Assembly (NCBI RefSeq): GCF_017316125.1
Contig: NZ_JAFLWA010000038.1
Span: 1 to 64,000, forward strand
Length of the DNA: 64,000 nt
Source of the DNA: Enterococcus sp. DIV0660C
Lineage (GTDB): Bacteria > Bacillota > Bacilli > Lactobacillales > Enterococcaceae
Reading direction: 5' to 3'
Shown here one piece after another: positions 27,429-35,723 of the stretch. The translations under genes and the position numbers were made by a program. The notes under the pieces were generated by a model. That model did no database searches. It had not been told where the DNA came from and saw only the letters and a program-made list of their open reading frames with translations. Position 1 is the first letter of the stretch, and every line of letters starts with the position of its first letter.

Positions 27429-27540
27429 TCTTCAGTCACTCCTTTTTTCTCGTGAACTCATTATCTAACAAAAAGTTTTTTTAAACAAATACTATGGTAT
27501 GTATCGATTTTTTTTGTGAGAAGTGAACAATCAAAGTCAT

Positions 27541-27568
27541 TTGTTTTTTAGTTGGCATCTATTATAAT
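27541..27568 (+). promoter_or_regulatory. promoter overlapping an ATG
   Basis: TTGTTT, a 16-base spacer and TATAAT (27563-27568). The -10 element overlaps the ATG at 27567, so that ATG cannot be translated from this promoter; AAGGAGG follows immediately. Confidence 0.55.
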
Positions 27569-27590
27569 GAAAAAAAGGAGGCGAAGACGA

Positions 27591-28178
27591 CTGAAATCAG
27601 AAATGAAAGAGTTTTCTTTAGCTGGAGCAACCAATCAAACAATGAAAGATCAGTGGGTTGGTTTGCCAGAAGAACGTTTTGAGAAGTACCAGAATTGGAA
27701 AACCCCATCAGGCTATTTATGTGGGACTTATGCGGCGGCAGTTTTGCTAGCTTATTATCAAGATTACCGACAAGACTTCACATTGCCGGAACGGATTCGT
27801 GTCAAAGAAAGCCCAGATGAAACTATACTAATTGATTTATTACGCGCCTATATCCAACCACTAGGAATGCCGACAATTCCATTACAAGTTAGTCATGGAC
27901 TCTCTCAGTTTTTTAAAGCAATGGGAAAAGATCAGCGTGCTAGAGGAACCTTGCTTGGATCATGGCAACGTGCCACCAAACGGATTCGCCAAGGAAAACC
28001 AGTACTAGTTGGCTTGTTGAAAGGACTAGGGAGTACCTACGGAAACCATTGGGTGGTTGCTTACGCATATTTTGAGTCATCAACGGGAAAACGTTATTAT
28101 AAAGTGCATGATAATTGGGGAAATACGAAAAAAATCATACCAGCAAACTGGACGAATGGAACTGTTTCACTTTCGTAA
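27591..28178 (+). CDS. C39-like papain-fold cysteine peptidase domain protein
   Basis: About 195 residues with a plausible papain-like triad: Cys in SGYLCGTYAAAVLLAYY, His in GNHWVVAYAY, and Asn/Asp in YKVHDNWGN, the pattern of the C39-like (peptidase_C39_2) family. No signal peptide. The start is uncertain: the first ATG overlaps a -10 hexamer, the AAGGAGG site best fits the CTG at 27591, and the next ATG is at 27603. Function not known; it may cleave a peptide or be an inactive relative. Confidence 0.65.
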   Translation: MKSEMKEFSLAGATNQTMKDQWVGLPEERFEKYQNWKTPSGYLCGTYAAAVLLAYYQDYRQDFTLPERIRVKESPDETILIDLLRAYIQPLGMPTIPLQVSHGLSQFFKAMGKDQRARGTLLGSWQRATKRIRQGKPVLVGLLKGLGSTYGNHWVVAYAYFESSTGKRYYKVHDNWGNTKKIIPANWTNGTVSLS

Positions 28179-28255
28179 CAATTTGCTGAAATTACCAGAA
28201 AATATGTTGAAAGTATGTTAAACTAACGTGGAATAGAAGTTTTAGGGAGGCCTAC

Positions 28256-29230
28256 ATGAGTAAAAAGTATCAGGATGACACGCTGAAAATATTTAGCTTG
28301 AATGGAAATCGGCCATTAGCTGAAAAAATTGCAAAAGTGTTTGGGACAGAACTAGGAAAAAGTGTAGTAAAACAATTTAGTGATGGCGAGATCGCAATCA
28401 ATATTGAAGAAAGTATTCGTGGGGATCATGTTTACATCGTTCAATCGACGAATGCGCCGGTAAATGATTATTACATGGAACTATTGATCATGATTGATGC
28501 AATGAAACGTGCAAGTGCTAAAACAATCAATGTTGTTTTACCTTATTATGGCTACGCACGTCAAGATCGGACAGCAAAGCCTCATGAACCAATCACAGCA
28601 AAGTTGATCGCTAATTTAATTGAGGAAGCTGGAGCAACACGTGTTTTAACATTAGATTTACACACAGTTCAAGTACAAGGATTCTTTGATATTCCTGTAG
28701 ATAATTTATTTACGATGCCGCTTTTTGCACATTACTATCGCGAACTCGGCTTGACAGGTGATGATATTGTCGTTGTGTCTCCGAAAAACAGTGGCGTCCA
28801 ACGCGCACGTAGTCTTTCTGAATACTTGGATAGTACTTTGGCAATTGTTGATCATGCAGACGACGCTGACTTAGATAGCGGCTATGTGATTGGTGATGTT
28901 GAAGGAAAAACATGCATCATGGTCGATGATATCTTAAACACAGGTGCGACATTTGCACGCGCTGCGAATATTTTGAAAGAAAATGGGGCGAAAGATATTT
29001 ATGCTTGTGCTTCTCATGGATTACTTTCAGTACCTGCAAAATCCATTTTAGATGGCGCACCGATCAAAGATATTTGTATCACTGATTCTGTTTGGACGAA
29101 GGACGAGTTCCATCCAGAAAACTTGACGATCATTACTTGTTCGGAACTAATGGGTGAAGCCGTGAAACGAATTCACGAAAACACACCAATGAGTCCATTG
29201 TTCAAGTTAGAAGAAAAAGCTTTTGACTAA
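28256..29230 (+). CDS. prs: ribose-phosphate pyrophosphokinase
   Basis: A 324-residue PRPP synthetase: flexible-loop region [13 protein letters not shown], metal-binding [17 protein letters not shown], and PRPP-binding loop [12 protein letters not shown]. It makes PRPP from ribose-5-phosphate and ATP for purines, pyrimidines, His, Trp and NAD. Enterococci often carry two prs genes; this may be the second, since it is not linked to glmU here. Confidence 0.93.
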   Translation: MSKKYQDDTLKIFSLNGNRPLAEKIAKVFGTELGKSVVKQFSDGEIAINIEESIRGDHVYIVQSTNAPVNDYYMELLIMIDAMKRASAKTINVVLPYYGYARQDRTAKPHEPITAKLIANLIEEAGATRVLTLDLHTVQVQGFFDIPVDNLFTMPLFAHYYRELGLTGDDIVVVSPKNSGVQRARSLSEYLDSTLAIVDHADDADLDSGYVIGDVEGKTCIMVDDILNTGATFARAANILKENGAKDIYACASHGLLSVPAKSILDGAPIKDICITDSVWTKDEFHPENLTIITCSELMGEAVKRIHENTPMSPLFKLEEKAFD

Positions 29231-29261
29231 ATCAATCGAAAGGTTGCTAATCAAAATGTGA

Positions 29262-29311
29262 GAAAAGTGAGTAGTTTCCTCAAGTTGTTTGAGGCACTAC
29301 TCGCTTTTTTT
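29262..29311 (+). terminator. prs terminator
   Basis: AAAGTGAGTAGT and ACTACTCGCTTT pair with an inner CCTCAA/TTGAGG stem and end in seven T residues. Confidence 0.9.
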
Positions 29312-29417
29312 ATTCAGAGAACTGGGCGCCTTTTGCGAGAAAAAAGGATTTATTTTTGGTAAGTAAGCTATTCTGTGCTAGAATGTGCCTAGTTATAAGT
29401 GGAAGGGATGAAACAAG

Positions 29418-30554
29418 GTGGAAAACATTTATTTGGATCATGCGGCGACAACACCGATGCATCCTCAAGTAGTCAAAGCAATGACTGACATCATGAATGA
29501 AACATTTGGCAATCCTTCAAGTATTCATGGCTTCGGAAGAGTCGCACACGAAAAACTTGAAACAGCACGTCAAATGATTGCGGACACATTGCAAGTGAAG
29601 TCGCACGAAATTATCTTTAATAGTGGTGGAACTGAAGGCGATAATACAGCAATTCTTGAAACAGCTTTTGCAAGACAAAATGAAGGAAAACATTTGATTA
29701 CCACTGCAATCGAGCATCCTGCAGTATTGAATACGATGAAATATTTAGAAACGCAAGGATTTGAAGTGACTTATTTGCCTGTTGATGAAAACGGGAATCT
29801 TTCAATCATTGACTTCCAACAAGCGTTACGTGAAGATACAATTTTAGTTTCAATTATGTATGGGAATAATGAAATTGGAAATTTAATGCCAATCAAAGAA
29901 ATCGGTGAGTTGTTGGCAGATCATCCTGCTTATTTTCACACTGATGCTGTCCAAGCCTACGGAAATCAAACGATTCGTCCCGAAGCTTTGGGAGTGGATT
30001 TGTTAAGTGTTTCTGCACATAAAATCAATGGACCAAAAGGTGTCGGGTTCTTGTACAAACGTGATGGTGTAATGATTCCAGCCTTGCTTTTAGGAGGAGA
30101 ACAAGAAGAAAAACGACGCGCAGGAACAGAAAATCTAGCAGGTATCTGGGGCATGGCAACAGCTGCAACGATTTTAGATGAGGAAGAACGCCAAGTTAGA
30201 AGTGAAAAATATCAAACATTCCAACAAATGATTTTAACAGCGTTAGGAGATCACGGAATCGCGTATCAAGTGAATGGTGATTTAGCGAATAAATTACCTC
30301 ATGTTTTGAATTTGAGATTACCCGGTGTGACGAATGATTTGTTGCTCATGAAGTTGGATCTTAGAGGAATCGCTATTTCAACAGGATCGGCATGTACAGC
30401 AGGAAATATTGAACCTTCTCACGTGTTAGAAGCAATGTATGGCGAAAACACACCGATTTTAAAAGAATCCATTCGAATCAGCTTTGGTTTTGGGAATACG
30501 GAAGAAGAGATTCAATACTTTATCGAACAATTGATTTCAATTTTAGCAAAATAA
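29418..30554 (+). CDS. cysteine desulfurase, IscS/NifS class
   Basis: A 378-residue PLP enzyme that removes sulfur from cysteine. Signature YLDHAATTP at the N-terminus, SAHKINGPKG with the PLP Lys near residue 200, and active-site Cys in STGSACTAGN. It starts at a GTG preceded by GGAAGGG. In Firmicutes this form normally supplies MnmA for tRNA 2-thiouridine; here DUF1831 follows but mnmA does not. Confidence 0.9.
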   Translation: MENIYLDHAATTPMHPQVVKAMTDIMNETFGNPSSIHGFGRVAHEKLETARQMIADTLQVKSHEIIFNSGGTEGDNTAILETAFARQNEGKHLITTAIEHPAVLNTMKYLETQGFEVTYLPVDENGNLSIIDFQQALREDTILVSIMYGNNEIGNLMPIKEIGELLADHPAYFHTDAVQAYGNQTIRPEALGVDLLSVSAHKINGPKGVGFLYKRDGVMIPALLLGGEQEEKRRAGTENLAGIWGMATAATILDEEERQVRSEKYQTFQQMILTALGDHGIAYQVNGDLANKLPHVLNLRLPGVTNDLLLMKLDLRGIAISTGSACTAGNIEPSHVLEAMYGENTPILKESIRISFGFGNTEEEIQYFIEQLISILAK

Positions 30555-30596
30555 AAAAAGGACGGAAAACGGGAGTTCGTTTGACCGTCCTTTTCT
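30554..30596 (+). terminator. cysteine desulfurase terminator
   Basis: AAAAGGACGG pairs with CCGTCCTTTT; the T tail is short (TTTTCTTCTTT). Confidence 0.7.
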
Positions 30597-30694
30597 TCTT
30601 TGCTCTTTTGTAAATATTTTGTCAAAGAAGCTAGTAAATTAATTTAGAACCTTTTATAATTGAGATAGAAAATAATTTTATCGAGGTGAAAAAC

Positions 30695-31042
30695 ATGGCA
30701 TTTGAAAAGACAGCGACAGTTCTTGGTGCAAAAACTAGTTATCGCATAGCACCAAGTGCAAAACGATATACACTGAGAGATAATGGTTTTATTGAAACAA
30801 ATGGGGGAAACTACCAATTGATCCGCCCTTTAGATGCAACTCCACAAAGTAAAGAAGGATTTAAATTAAAAATAACTGTCTCAAAGGACATTCAAACGTT
30901 AAAGATGTCGATCACGACAGCTAATGGTTTAAAGGCTGTGAATATTTTTAAAGATCCGAAGCAAAAAATGAGTCAAGATAAGTTTTACTTCTTGATGGAC
31001 GGAATGATTAGCCGAGGCCTATTTGAAAAAATTGAAGATTAA
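30695..31042 (+). CDS. DUF1831 family protein
   Basis: About 115 residues, starting MAFEKTATVLGAKTSYRIAP, a recognised DUF1831 N-terminus. The family is found next to cysteine desulfurase genes in lactobacillales. It has the DKFYFLMDGMISRGLFEKIE end. No catalytic residues are obvious. The ATG at 30695 follows GAGGTG; the in-frame GTG at 30686 overlaps that site. Its own promoter probably lies in the 140-base gap. Confidence 0.82.
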   Translation: MAFEKTATVLGAKTSYRIAPSAKRYTLRDNGFIETNGGNYQLIRPLDATPQSKEGFKLKITVSKDIQTLKMSITTANGLKAVNIFKDPKQKMSQDKFYFLMDGMISRGLFEKIED

Positions 31043-31043
31043 A

Positions 31044-31097
31044 AAAAGAAATAACTCACCTCTTAGATGAATGAGAGGCGAGTTATTTCTTTTTTTA
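31044..31097 (+). terminator. DUF1831 gene terminator
   Basis: AAGAAATAACTC and GAGTTATTTCTT pair with an inner CCTCT/AGAGG stem and seven T residues. Confidence 0.92.
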
Positions 31098-31229
31098 TAA
31101 CAAACATATCTATAATTAGATTATTCTACCCTATTTACAAAGCTTGGATACTCAATATTTATCTAGAAAAATAATTTACGTATTTTTGGTAAAAAAACAC
31201 CCCAATTTTTTGTGGTTTTTATGTTTTTC

Positions 31230-31516
31230 TTGACTACTGGATACGCTATCAGTATTATAAGTGGCAGATAGAAACAGCCAAATAAAAAAGGCACCTCAGC
31301 AAATGGTGGCAGCCAAATGCTGAGGCCTTGAATCAGTCAACCAAACGGACCAATCAAGTTTGCCATAGTCAACGCAATGCATCGACCTCGTTCATTGTAA
31401 CGAATCTGGAAGTATAAATCTAGTTTTTTTAGAGAAATTTTCGAGGGAATGTATTCGTTTTATTTGCTATGTTGAAAGGTATTGGACTGATTGGTGTCCG
31501 ATGCCTTTTCTTTTGT
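31230..31516 (+). ncRNA. candidate small RNA region with own promoter and terminator
   Basis: TTGACT (31230-31235), a 17-base spacer and TATTAT (31253-31258) make a strong promoter. No convincing gene follows. A terminator-like hairpin AAAGGTATTGGAC / GTCCGATGCCTTT followed by TTCTTTTGT lies at 31476-31516, so a transcript of roughly 250 nt is predicted. The region is densely folded. It ends before the promoter of the CAT-domain gene. No match to a named RNA family is claimed. Confidence 0.45.
31284..31327 (-). terminator. minus-strand terminator-like hairpin
   Basis: On the minus strand, AAGGCCTCAGCA and TGCTGAGGTGCC form a stem with an inner TGG/CCA pair, then TTTTTT. It implies a leftward transcript ending here, opposite to the candidate small RNA. 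Confidence 0.6.
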
Positions 31517-31606
31517 CTTAAAATACGCGTAAGAGACAAAAACGACTAAGACATAGCATGATTTTTGCTACAAAATTACAGTAGTGAAGATTTTTTTATG
31601 ATTTTG

Positions 31607-31635
31607 TTGTCTTTTTTCATTATTTGGAATATAGT
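31607..31635 (+). promoter_or_regulatory. promoter of the CAT-PTS operon
   Basis: TTGTCT (31607-31612) and TATAGT (31630-31635) with 17-base spacing, about 60 bases before the CAT-domain start codon. Confidence 0.55.
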
Positions 31636-31695
31636 CTGCGTATTAATTTACGAAGGCGCATTTCAATGTGGCTGTTTCTGTCATAAAAAGGAGGC

Positions 31696-31860
31696 ATGCA
31701 GGTGCAAGTGATTTTGATATTGAATCATAATGCAGTCGTTGCAAAATCGAAGAAAGGAGAGTGGGTGCTCATTAGACGAGAAATCGGATTTGGTAAGAAG
31801 ATCGGTGATATCGTCGAACCGAAGAATGTGGAATGTATGTACCAAAAAATATCAACATGA
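31696..31860 (+). CDS. stand-alone CAT-domain RNA-binding antiterminator, 54 aa
   Basis: A 54-residue protein whose whole length is a CAT (co-antiterminator) domain of the BglG/SacY/LicT family. Visible features: NHN near residues 10-12 (the NxN that contacts RNA in LicT/SacY), a central Gly-Glu turn (KKGEWVLIRR) and the strand-turn GFGKKIGD near residues 32-39. The usual two PRD domains are absent; the frame ends with TGA and no PRD-like frame follows. GGAGG lies two bases before the ATG at 31696, which is tight, so the GTG at 31702 is the alternative start. Its stop codon is 6 nt from a consensus RAT site, so it very likely antiterminates the downstream PTS operon. Without PRDs it cannot be controlled by PTS phosphorylation in the usual way. 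Confidence 0.85.
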   Translation: MQVQVILILNHNAVVAKSKKGEWVLIRREIGFGKKIGDIVEPKNVECMYQKIST

Positions 31861-31866
31861 AATCTA

Positions 31867-31933
31867 GGGGAGTTACTGTCTGGCAGGCTTGACCCATTCC
31901 AAAGTTTGGAGTGAGTCAGGTCTATTTTTTTTT
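31867..31933 (+). promoter_or_regulatory. RAT ribonucleic antiterminator overlapping a terminator
   Basis: 31867-31894 reads GG-x3-GTTACTG-x4-GCAGGC-x2-GACC, the conserved form of RAT sites recognised by BglG/SacY/LicT proteins. Its 3' GACC is shared with the left arm of a terminator: GACCCATTCCAAA pairs with TTTGGAGTGAGTC, then nine T residues (31925-31933). When CAT protein holds the RAT hairpin the terminator cannot form. Confidence 0.88.
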
Positions 31934-31947
31934 AGGAGGATGATTGG

Positions 31948-32409
31948 TTGGAAGCACTTGATATTCGGGAAATTATTCATAAAGACTTACTTGTTGTAGA
32001 TTCAAAAGCAACGACCAAAGGGCAGATTCTGAAAGAACTTGCTGATTTGCTAGAACGTAAAGGCTACGTAGCAAGTTCAGAAATCTTTTTAACAGATGTT
32101 TACCAGAGAGAAGCAGAGGGCACTACCGGTATTGGGCAGGGAATCGCGATACCTCATGGCAAATCAACTACTGTTAACCAAACTGTAATTATCATCGCTA
32201 CTTTAGCACAACCAATTCCTTGGGAAACACTTGATGCTCAAGATGTCAAAGTTGTTCTTTTATTTGCAGTAAAAGCGGAAGATGCCAATCTTAAACATCT
32301 GCGTTTATTACAAAAAATTGCCAGTTTGCTTGCAGATAATGAATTTATCAATGAATTAAAAGAAGTAGAAACAGTTGAAGCTTTATATCAATTAATGATT
32401 AACAAATAA
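31948..32409 (+). CDS. PTS fructose-family enzyme IIA
   Basis: A 153-residue IIA protein of the fructose/mannitol family with phosphorylatable His in GIGQGIAIPHGKS (about residue 69). It accepts phosphate from HPr and passes it to the IIB encoded downstream. The TTG start at 31948 follows AGGAGG by eight bases; the nearby ATG at 31940 is out of frame and closes quickly. First structural gene after the RAT/terminator. Confidence 0.9.
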   Translation: MEALDIREIIHKDLLVVDSKATTKGQILKELADLLERKGYVASSEIFLTDVYQREAEGTTGIGQGIAIPHGKSTTVNQTVIIIATLAQPIPWETLDAQDVKVVLLFAVKAEDANLKHLRLLQKIASLLADNEFINELKEVETVEALYQLMINK

Positions 32410-32427
32410 AAAGGAGTGTCGATCAAT

Positions 32428-33306
32428 ATGTTAGTAACAGGAAAAGAAATTTTAGCAGTGGCAAAAGAAAAAGGATTTGCAGTACCAGCATTCAATGCGG
32501 GCTCTGGTCAGTTGTTGAATGCAGTGATGGAAGCTTGTGAAGAAGCAAATGCACCTGTCATGATTGCGATTCACCCAGAGGAATTACGTTTTTTAACAGA
32601 TAGCTTTGTTTCACAAGTAAAATATCTAGCAGAAAAAGCAACGATTCCTGTTTGTATCCATCTGGATCACGGAGCTAGTTTTGAGCAGGTCATCCATGCA
32701 ATTCAATTAGGATTCACATCTGTAATGATTGATGCCTCCCATCATTCGTTTGAGGAAAATGTAGCGATTTCTCAAAAAGTTGTGGAAGCAGCACATGCAG
32801 TGGGCGTCTCAGTTGAAGCAGAATTAGGGACGATCGGTGATACAGGGAACACTGTTGAAGGTGGTGTTAGCGAAATCATTTATACAGATCCAAAAGTTGC
32901 ACAGAAATTTATTGAAGAAACAGGTGTAGATAGTTTAGCTGTGGCAATCGGAACAGCCCATGGAATTTATCCGAAAGATGTTGATCCAGAGTTACGTTTA
33001 GATATTTTAGAAGAGATTGAATATTTGACGGATGTACCATTGGTTTTACATGGTGGTTCAAGTAATCCGGATGATGAAATTGCAAAAGCTGTAGTTATGG
33101 GAGTCAATAAAATCAATATTTCTAGTGACATCAAAATTGTTTTCGCAGACAAACTACGTGAAATCTTAAATGAAGGAAATCTAGAAATTCGTGAACCAAA
33201 TGTTTTGTTCCCACCATGTATGGAAGCTACAAAAAAAGTTGTATTACAAAAAATCCACTTATTTAAAGCTGACAATAAAGCTAAATACTACACTATATCT
33301 AAATAG
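32428..33306 (+). CDS. class II ketose-bisphosphate aldolase
   Basis: A 292-residue zinc aldolase of the FbaA/GatY/KbaY family. HLDHGAS near residue 80 gives the catalytic Asp and first zinc His; YTDP, GTAHGIYP and LHGGSS supply zinc and phosphate-binding residues, and INISSDIKI the C-terminal phosphate loop. Cleaves fructose-, tagatose- or related ketose phosphates to DHAP plus an aldehyde. The start is the ATG at 32428; GTG at 32416 overlaps the AAGGAG site. Its place inside a PTS operon suggests a dedicated sugar, not glycolysis. Confidence 0.92.
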   Translation: MLVTGKEILAVAKEKGFAVPAFNAGSGQLLNAVMEACEEANAPVMIAIHPEELRFLTDSFVSQVKYLAEKATIPVCIHLDHGASFEQVIHAIQLGFTSVMIDASHHSFEENVAISQKVVEAAHAVGVSVEAELGTIGDTGNTVEGGVSEIIYTDPKVAQKFIEETGVDSLAVAIGTAHGIYPKDVDPELRLDILEEIEYLTDVPLVLHGGSSNPDDEIAKAVVMGVNKINISSDIKIVFADKLREILNEGNLEIREPNVLFPPCMEATKKVVLQKIHLFKADNKAKYYTISK

Positions 33307-33322
33307 GAGAGGAGCTTAGTCT

Positions 33323-33631
33323 ATGAAGATTGTTGGGATTGCTGCATGTACAGCGGGAATTGCGCACACTTATATTGCCCAAGAAAAATTACTCAAAGCT
33401 GCTAAGGAACGAGGTCATGAGATCCATGTGGAAACACAAGGATTGGCTGGGACGCAAGATGCCTTGCTAGCAAAAGATATCGAAGCTGCCGACATTGTAT
33501 TGATTGCTGCAGATATCAAGGTAAGCGGTCGTAGTCGTTTCACAGGAAAACGTATCGTTGATGTGCCTACAAGTTTAGTGGTCAAATCACCAAATAAACT
33601 GATAGAAAAACTAGAAGAGATGCTCAAATAA
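33323..33631 (+). CDS. PTS fructose-family enzyme IIB
   Basis: A 102-residue IIB protein starting MKIVGIAACTAGIAHTYIAQEKL; Cys9 is the phosphorylated residue in the CxxGxAHT motif of fructose-type IIB domains. It takes phosphate from IIA and gives it to sugar held by IIC. Confidence 0.93.
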   Translation: MKIVGIAACTAGIAHTYIAQEKLLKAAKERGHEIHVETQGLAGTQDALLAKDIEAADIVLIAADIKVSGRSRFTGKRIVDVPTSLVVKSPNKLIEKLEEMLK

Positions 33632-33647
33632 ATTTCAGGAGGACAAA

Positions 33648-34745
33648 ATGGATAAAATCAAGACTTTAGGCATCAAAAAACATTTGATGACTGCAATTTC
33701 ATTCTTTTTACCAATCGTTGTTGCTTCAGGTTTTTTATTGGCAATTGGGAATATGTTAGATGGTGTTTCCATTGAAAATTTTTCCGAGGGCTTTGAATTT
33801 GCAGATACCTTGACCTCAATGGGGAATTATGGGTTAGGTTTGCTGCCAATGATTGTTGCTTGCGCAATTTCTTATTCTATTGCTGACAAACCGGGAATCG
33901 CCCCTGGTTTGATTATTGGGATGGTTGCAAAAGGAATTGGCGCTGGTTTTCTAGGAGGAATGCTTGGTGGATATGTCTCGGGAATCATCGTAGTACTTTT
34001 GACGGCGGGGATCAAAGTACCTAAATGGATGGAAGGGCTGATGCCAACGCTTGTTTTACCATTTCTTAGTTCATTGATTGCGGGTTTAGTGATGTACTAT
34101 GGGATTGGCACGCCGATCAATTGGTTTACGAATTTGATTACGAACTATTTGACTGGCTTAGATACTTCTTCACTTTTCTTATATGGTGCAGTAATTGGCG
34201 TGCTTTCTGCCATTGATTATGGCGGAGCAATCAATAAGGTCGTCTTTGCTTTTGTTTTTGCTTTATTCTCAGAAGGAATCTATGAACCAGTAACCGTTCT
34301 GATTTTAGCATCAATGGTAACTCCTTTTGGTTTGACGATGGCATTTTTCCTTGGAAAGATCATTCAAAAAGAAATTTTTAACCGTCAAGAAATCGAAACG
34401 TTAAAAACCGCTTTTCCGATGGGCATTTGTCAAATTACAGAAGGTTGTTTCCCTATTGTGTTGAATGATTTAGTCCGAAATGTTATTGCTACTGGTGTTG
34501 GTGGTGGAATCGGTGGCGGATTAAGTATGTTATGGGGAGCTGATAGCCATATTCCTGCTTCTGGGATGTTCGCTGTCGCTACGATGACTAGACCTTGGGC
34601 GTTCATAGGTGCATTAGTGATAGGTTCGTTTGCTACGGCTGTGACGATTTTGGTTTTGAAGAAACGTGTGGATCCAAATGCAGAAGTTATAGTAGTCGAA
34701 AAAGCAGAAGAAGAAATTTCTTGGGATGATCTGACAATCAATTGA
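33648..34745 (+). CDS. PTS fructose-family enzyme IIC
   Basis: A 365-residue permease with about nine to ten hydrophobic segments. KKHLMTAISFFLPIVVASGFLLAIGNM and the NPxG/IAPGLIIGMVAKGIGAGFLGGMLGGYVSGI motif regions are those of the fructose IIC domain (TIGR01427-type). AGGAGG precedes the ATG. Encoded separately from IIA and IIB, unlike the fused FruA of most Firmicutes. Confidence 0.92.
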   Translation: MDKIKTLGIKKHLMTAISFFLPIVVASGFLLAIGNMLDGVSIENFSEGFEFADTLTSMGNYGLGLLPMIVACAISYSIADKPGIAPGLIIGMVAKGIGAGFLGGMLGGYVSGIIVVLLTAGIKVPKWMEGLMPTLVLPFLSSLIAGLVMYYGIGTPINWFTNLITNYLTGLDTSSLFLYGAVIGVLSAIDYGGAINKVVFAFVFALFSEGIYEPVTVLILASMVTPFGLTMAFFLGKIIQKEIFNRQEIETLKTAFPMGICQITEGCFPIVLNDLVRNVIATGVGGGIGGGLSMLWGADSHIPASGMFAVATMTRPWAFIGALVIGSFATAVTILVLKKRVDPNAEVIVVEKAEEEISWDDLTIN

Positions 34746-34753
34746 GGAGAATA

Positions 34754-35263
34754 ATGATGGACTATCAAACAAAAGTAAAGCAACTTTTTTTGGATTCCGG
34801 AATGGTTTTTACAAATAAAGAGCTAGAAACAATTGAATTTGTTGACTTTGGCTTAGGTGCTATCGAAATTGAAGGACTAAACTTATTTGTATATGAAAAT
34901 AATGAGCGGTATTGTGGGAAAGAATTAGCTTTGTTACCTTATCAAACGTGTCCAGAGCATCGACATCCGCCGAGAAAAAATGATCTTGGTAAAAGAGAAA
35001 CTTTTCGGTGTCGGAAAGGAATCGTTTATTTATATGTCGAAGGAGACGGACCAGAAGTTCTATCATGCAAATTGCCTGAAAACAGTCAAGCAACTTATAC
35101 AGTAAGAAAAGAAATTGTTTTATACCCTGGTGATCAGTATACGATTGAGCCCAATATCAAACATTGGTTTCAAGCAGGTGAGACCGGGGCTGTAGTAACG
35201 GAATTTTCTTCTAGTAGCGATGATGCGAGTGATATTTTCACTAATCCGCTGATTCAACGGTAG
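34754..35263 (+). CDS. D-lyxose/D-mannose isomerase-like cupin
   Basis: A ~169-residue cupin with metal ligands of the D-lyxose isomerase family: His pair in CPEHRHPP, Glu in KRETFRC, and later His in IKHWFQAG. The family interconverts D-lyxose/D-xylulose and D-mannose/D-fructose. The IIC stop overlaps the in-frame TTG at 34742; ATG 34754 (or 34757) after GAGGAGA is the likely start. Last gene of the PTS operon; its substrate here is not known. Confidence 0.8.
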   Translation: MMDYQTKVKQLFLDSGMVFTNKELETIEFVDFGLGAIEIEGLNLFVYENNERYCGKELALLPYQTCPEHRHPPRKNDLGKRETFRCRKGIVYLYVEGDGPEVLSCKLPENSQATYTVRKEIVLYPGDQYTIEPNIKHWFQAGETGAVVTEFSSSSDDASDIFTNPLIQR

Positions 35264-35723
35264 TAAAAGGGAAAACCAAAATACTTGAAGAATGAAAAGA
35301 TAGTTAGTTTCTTTTGTCAAAAAAAGATGGAAGAGGTCTAGAATTTTTCTGGCCTCTTTTTTTGCGTTTTGCGAAACATATTTATTTGGTGAAACATAAC
35401 AAATAAAAAAATTTTTAGAGAAAAATTTGAACATAGGTTAATCAAGTGGAAGAGACGAAACAACCTGTGTTTTAAAAAAATGTGTTATTCTTTCACACAA
35501 GATAATAAATAAGCGAATGGGAAAGAAAGTCATTTCAATTATCTGTAAATATGTTATTTTTTTATCTTTTTCATGAAAAAGATAAAATAAAAGTTTTATA
35601 AACGAAGCACTATATATAGTGTGTTTTTTACTATATACCACTAAAAATGCACAAAATCTAGTCTTTTATTTTAAAAAAACAAGAGTAGAATGAAGATAGA
35701 TTTTAAAGCGAGGAAGTGTTTTT
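35264..35723. other. 460-base intergenic region
   Basis: Holds the PTS operon terminator (35330-35363) and a very A/T-rich stretch with a perfect 14-bp palindrome CACTATATATAGTG at 35608-35621 that may be an operator or a fortuitous A/T palindrome. No gene is evident. Confidence 0.5.
35330..35363 (+). terminator. PTS operon terminator
   Basis: AAGAGG(t)C(t)AGAA and TTCTGGCCTCTT pair closely and end in seven T residues. Confidence 0.88.

Noticed and set aside
31284-31480. Fst/par-type I toxin-antitoxin locus near the PTS operon
   Set aside because: Convergent RNA signals and a PTS neighbourhood are reminiscent of enterococcal par loci, but I found no 30-residue hydrophobic toxin frame with a ribosome binding site on either strand.
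35608-35621. CACTATATATAGTG palindrome as an operator
   Set aside because: A/T palindromes arise readily in this composition; there is no clear promoter relation, so I mention it but do not claim a site.
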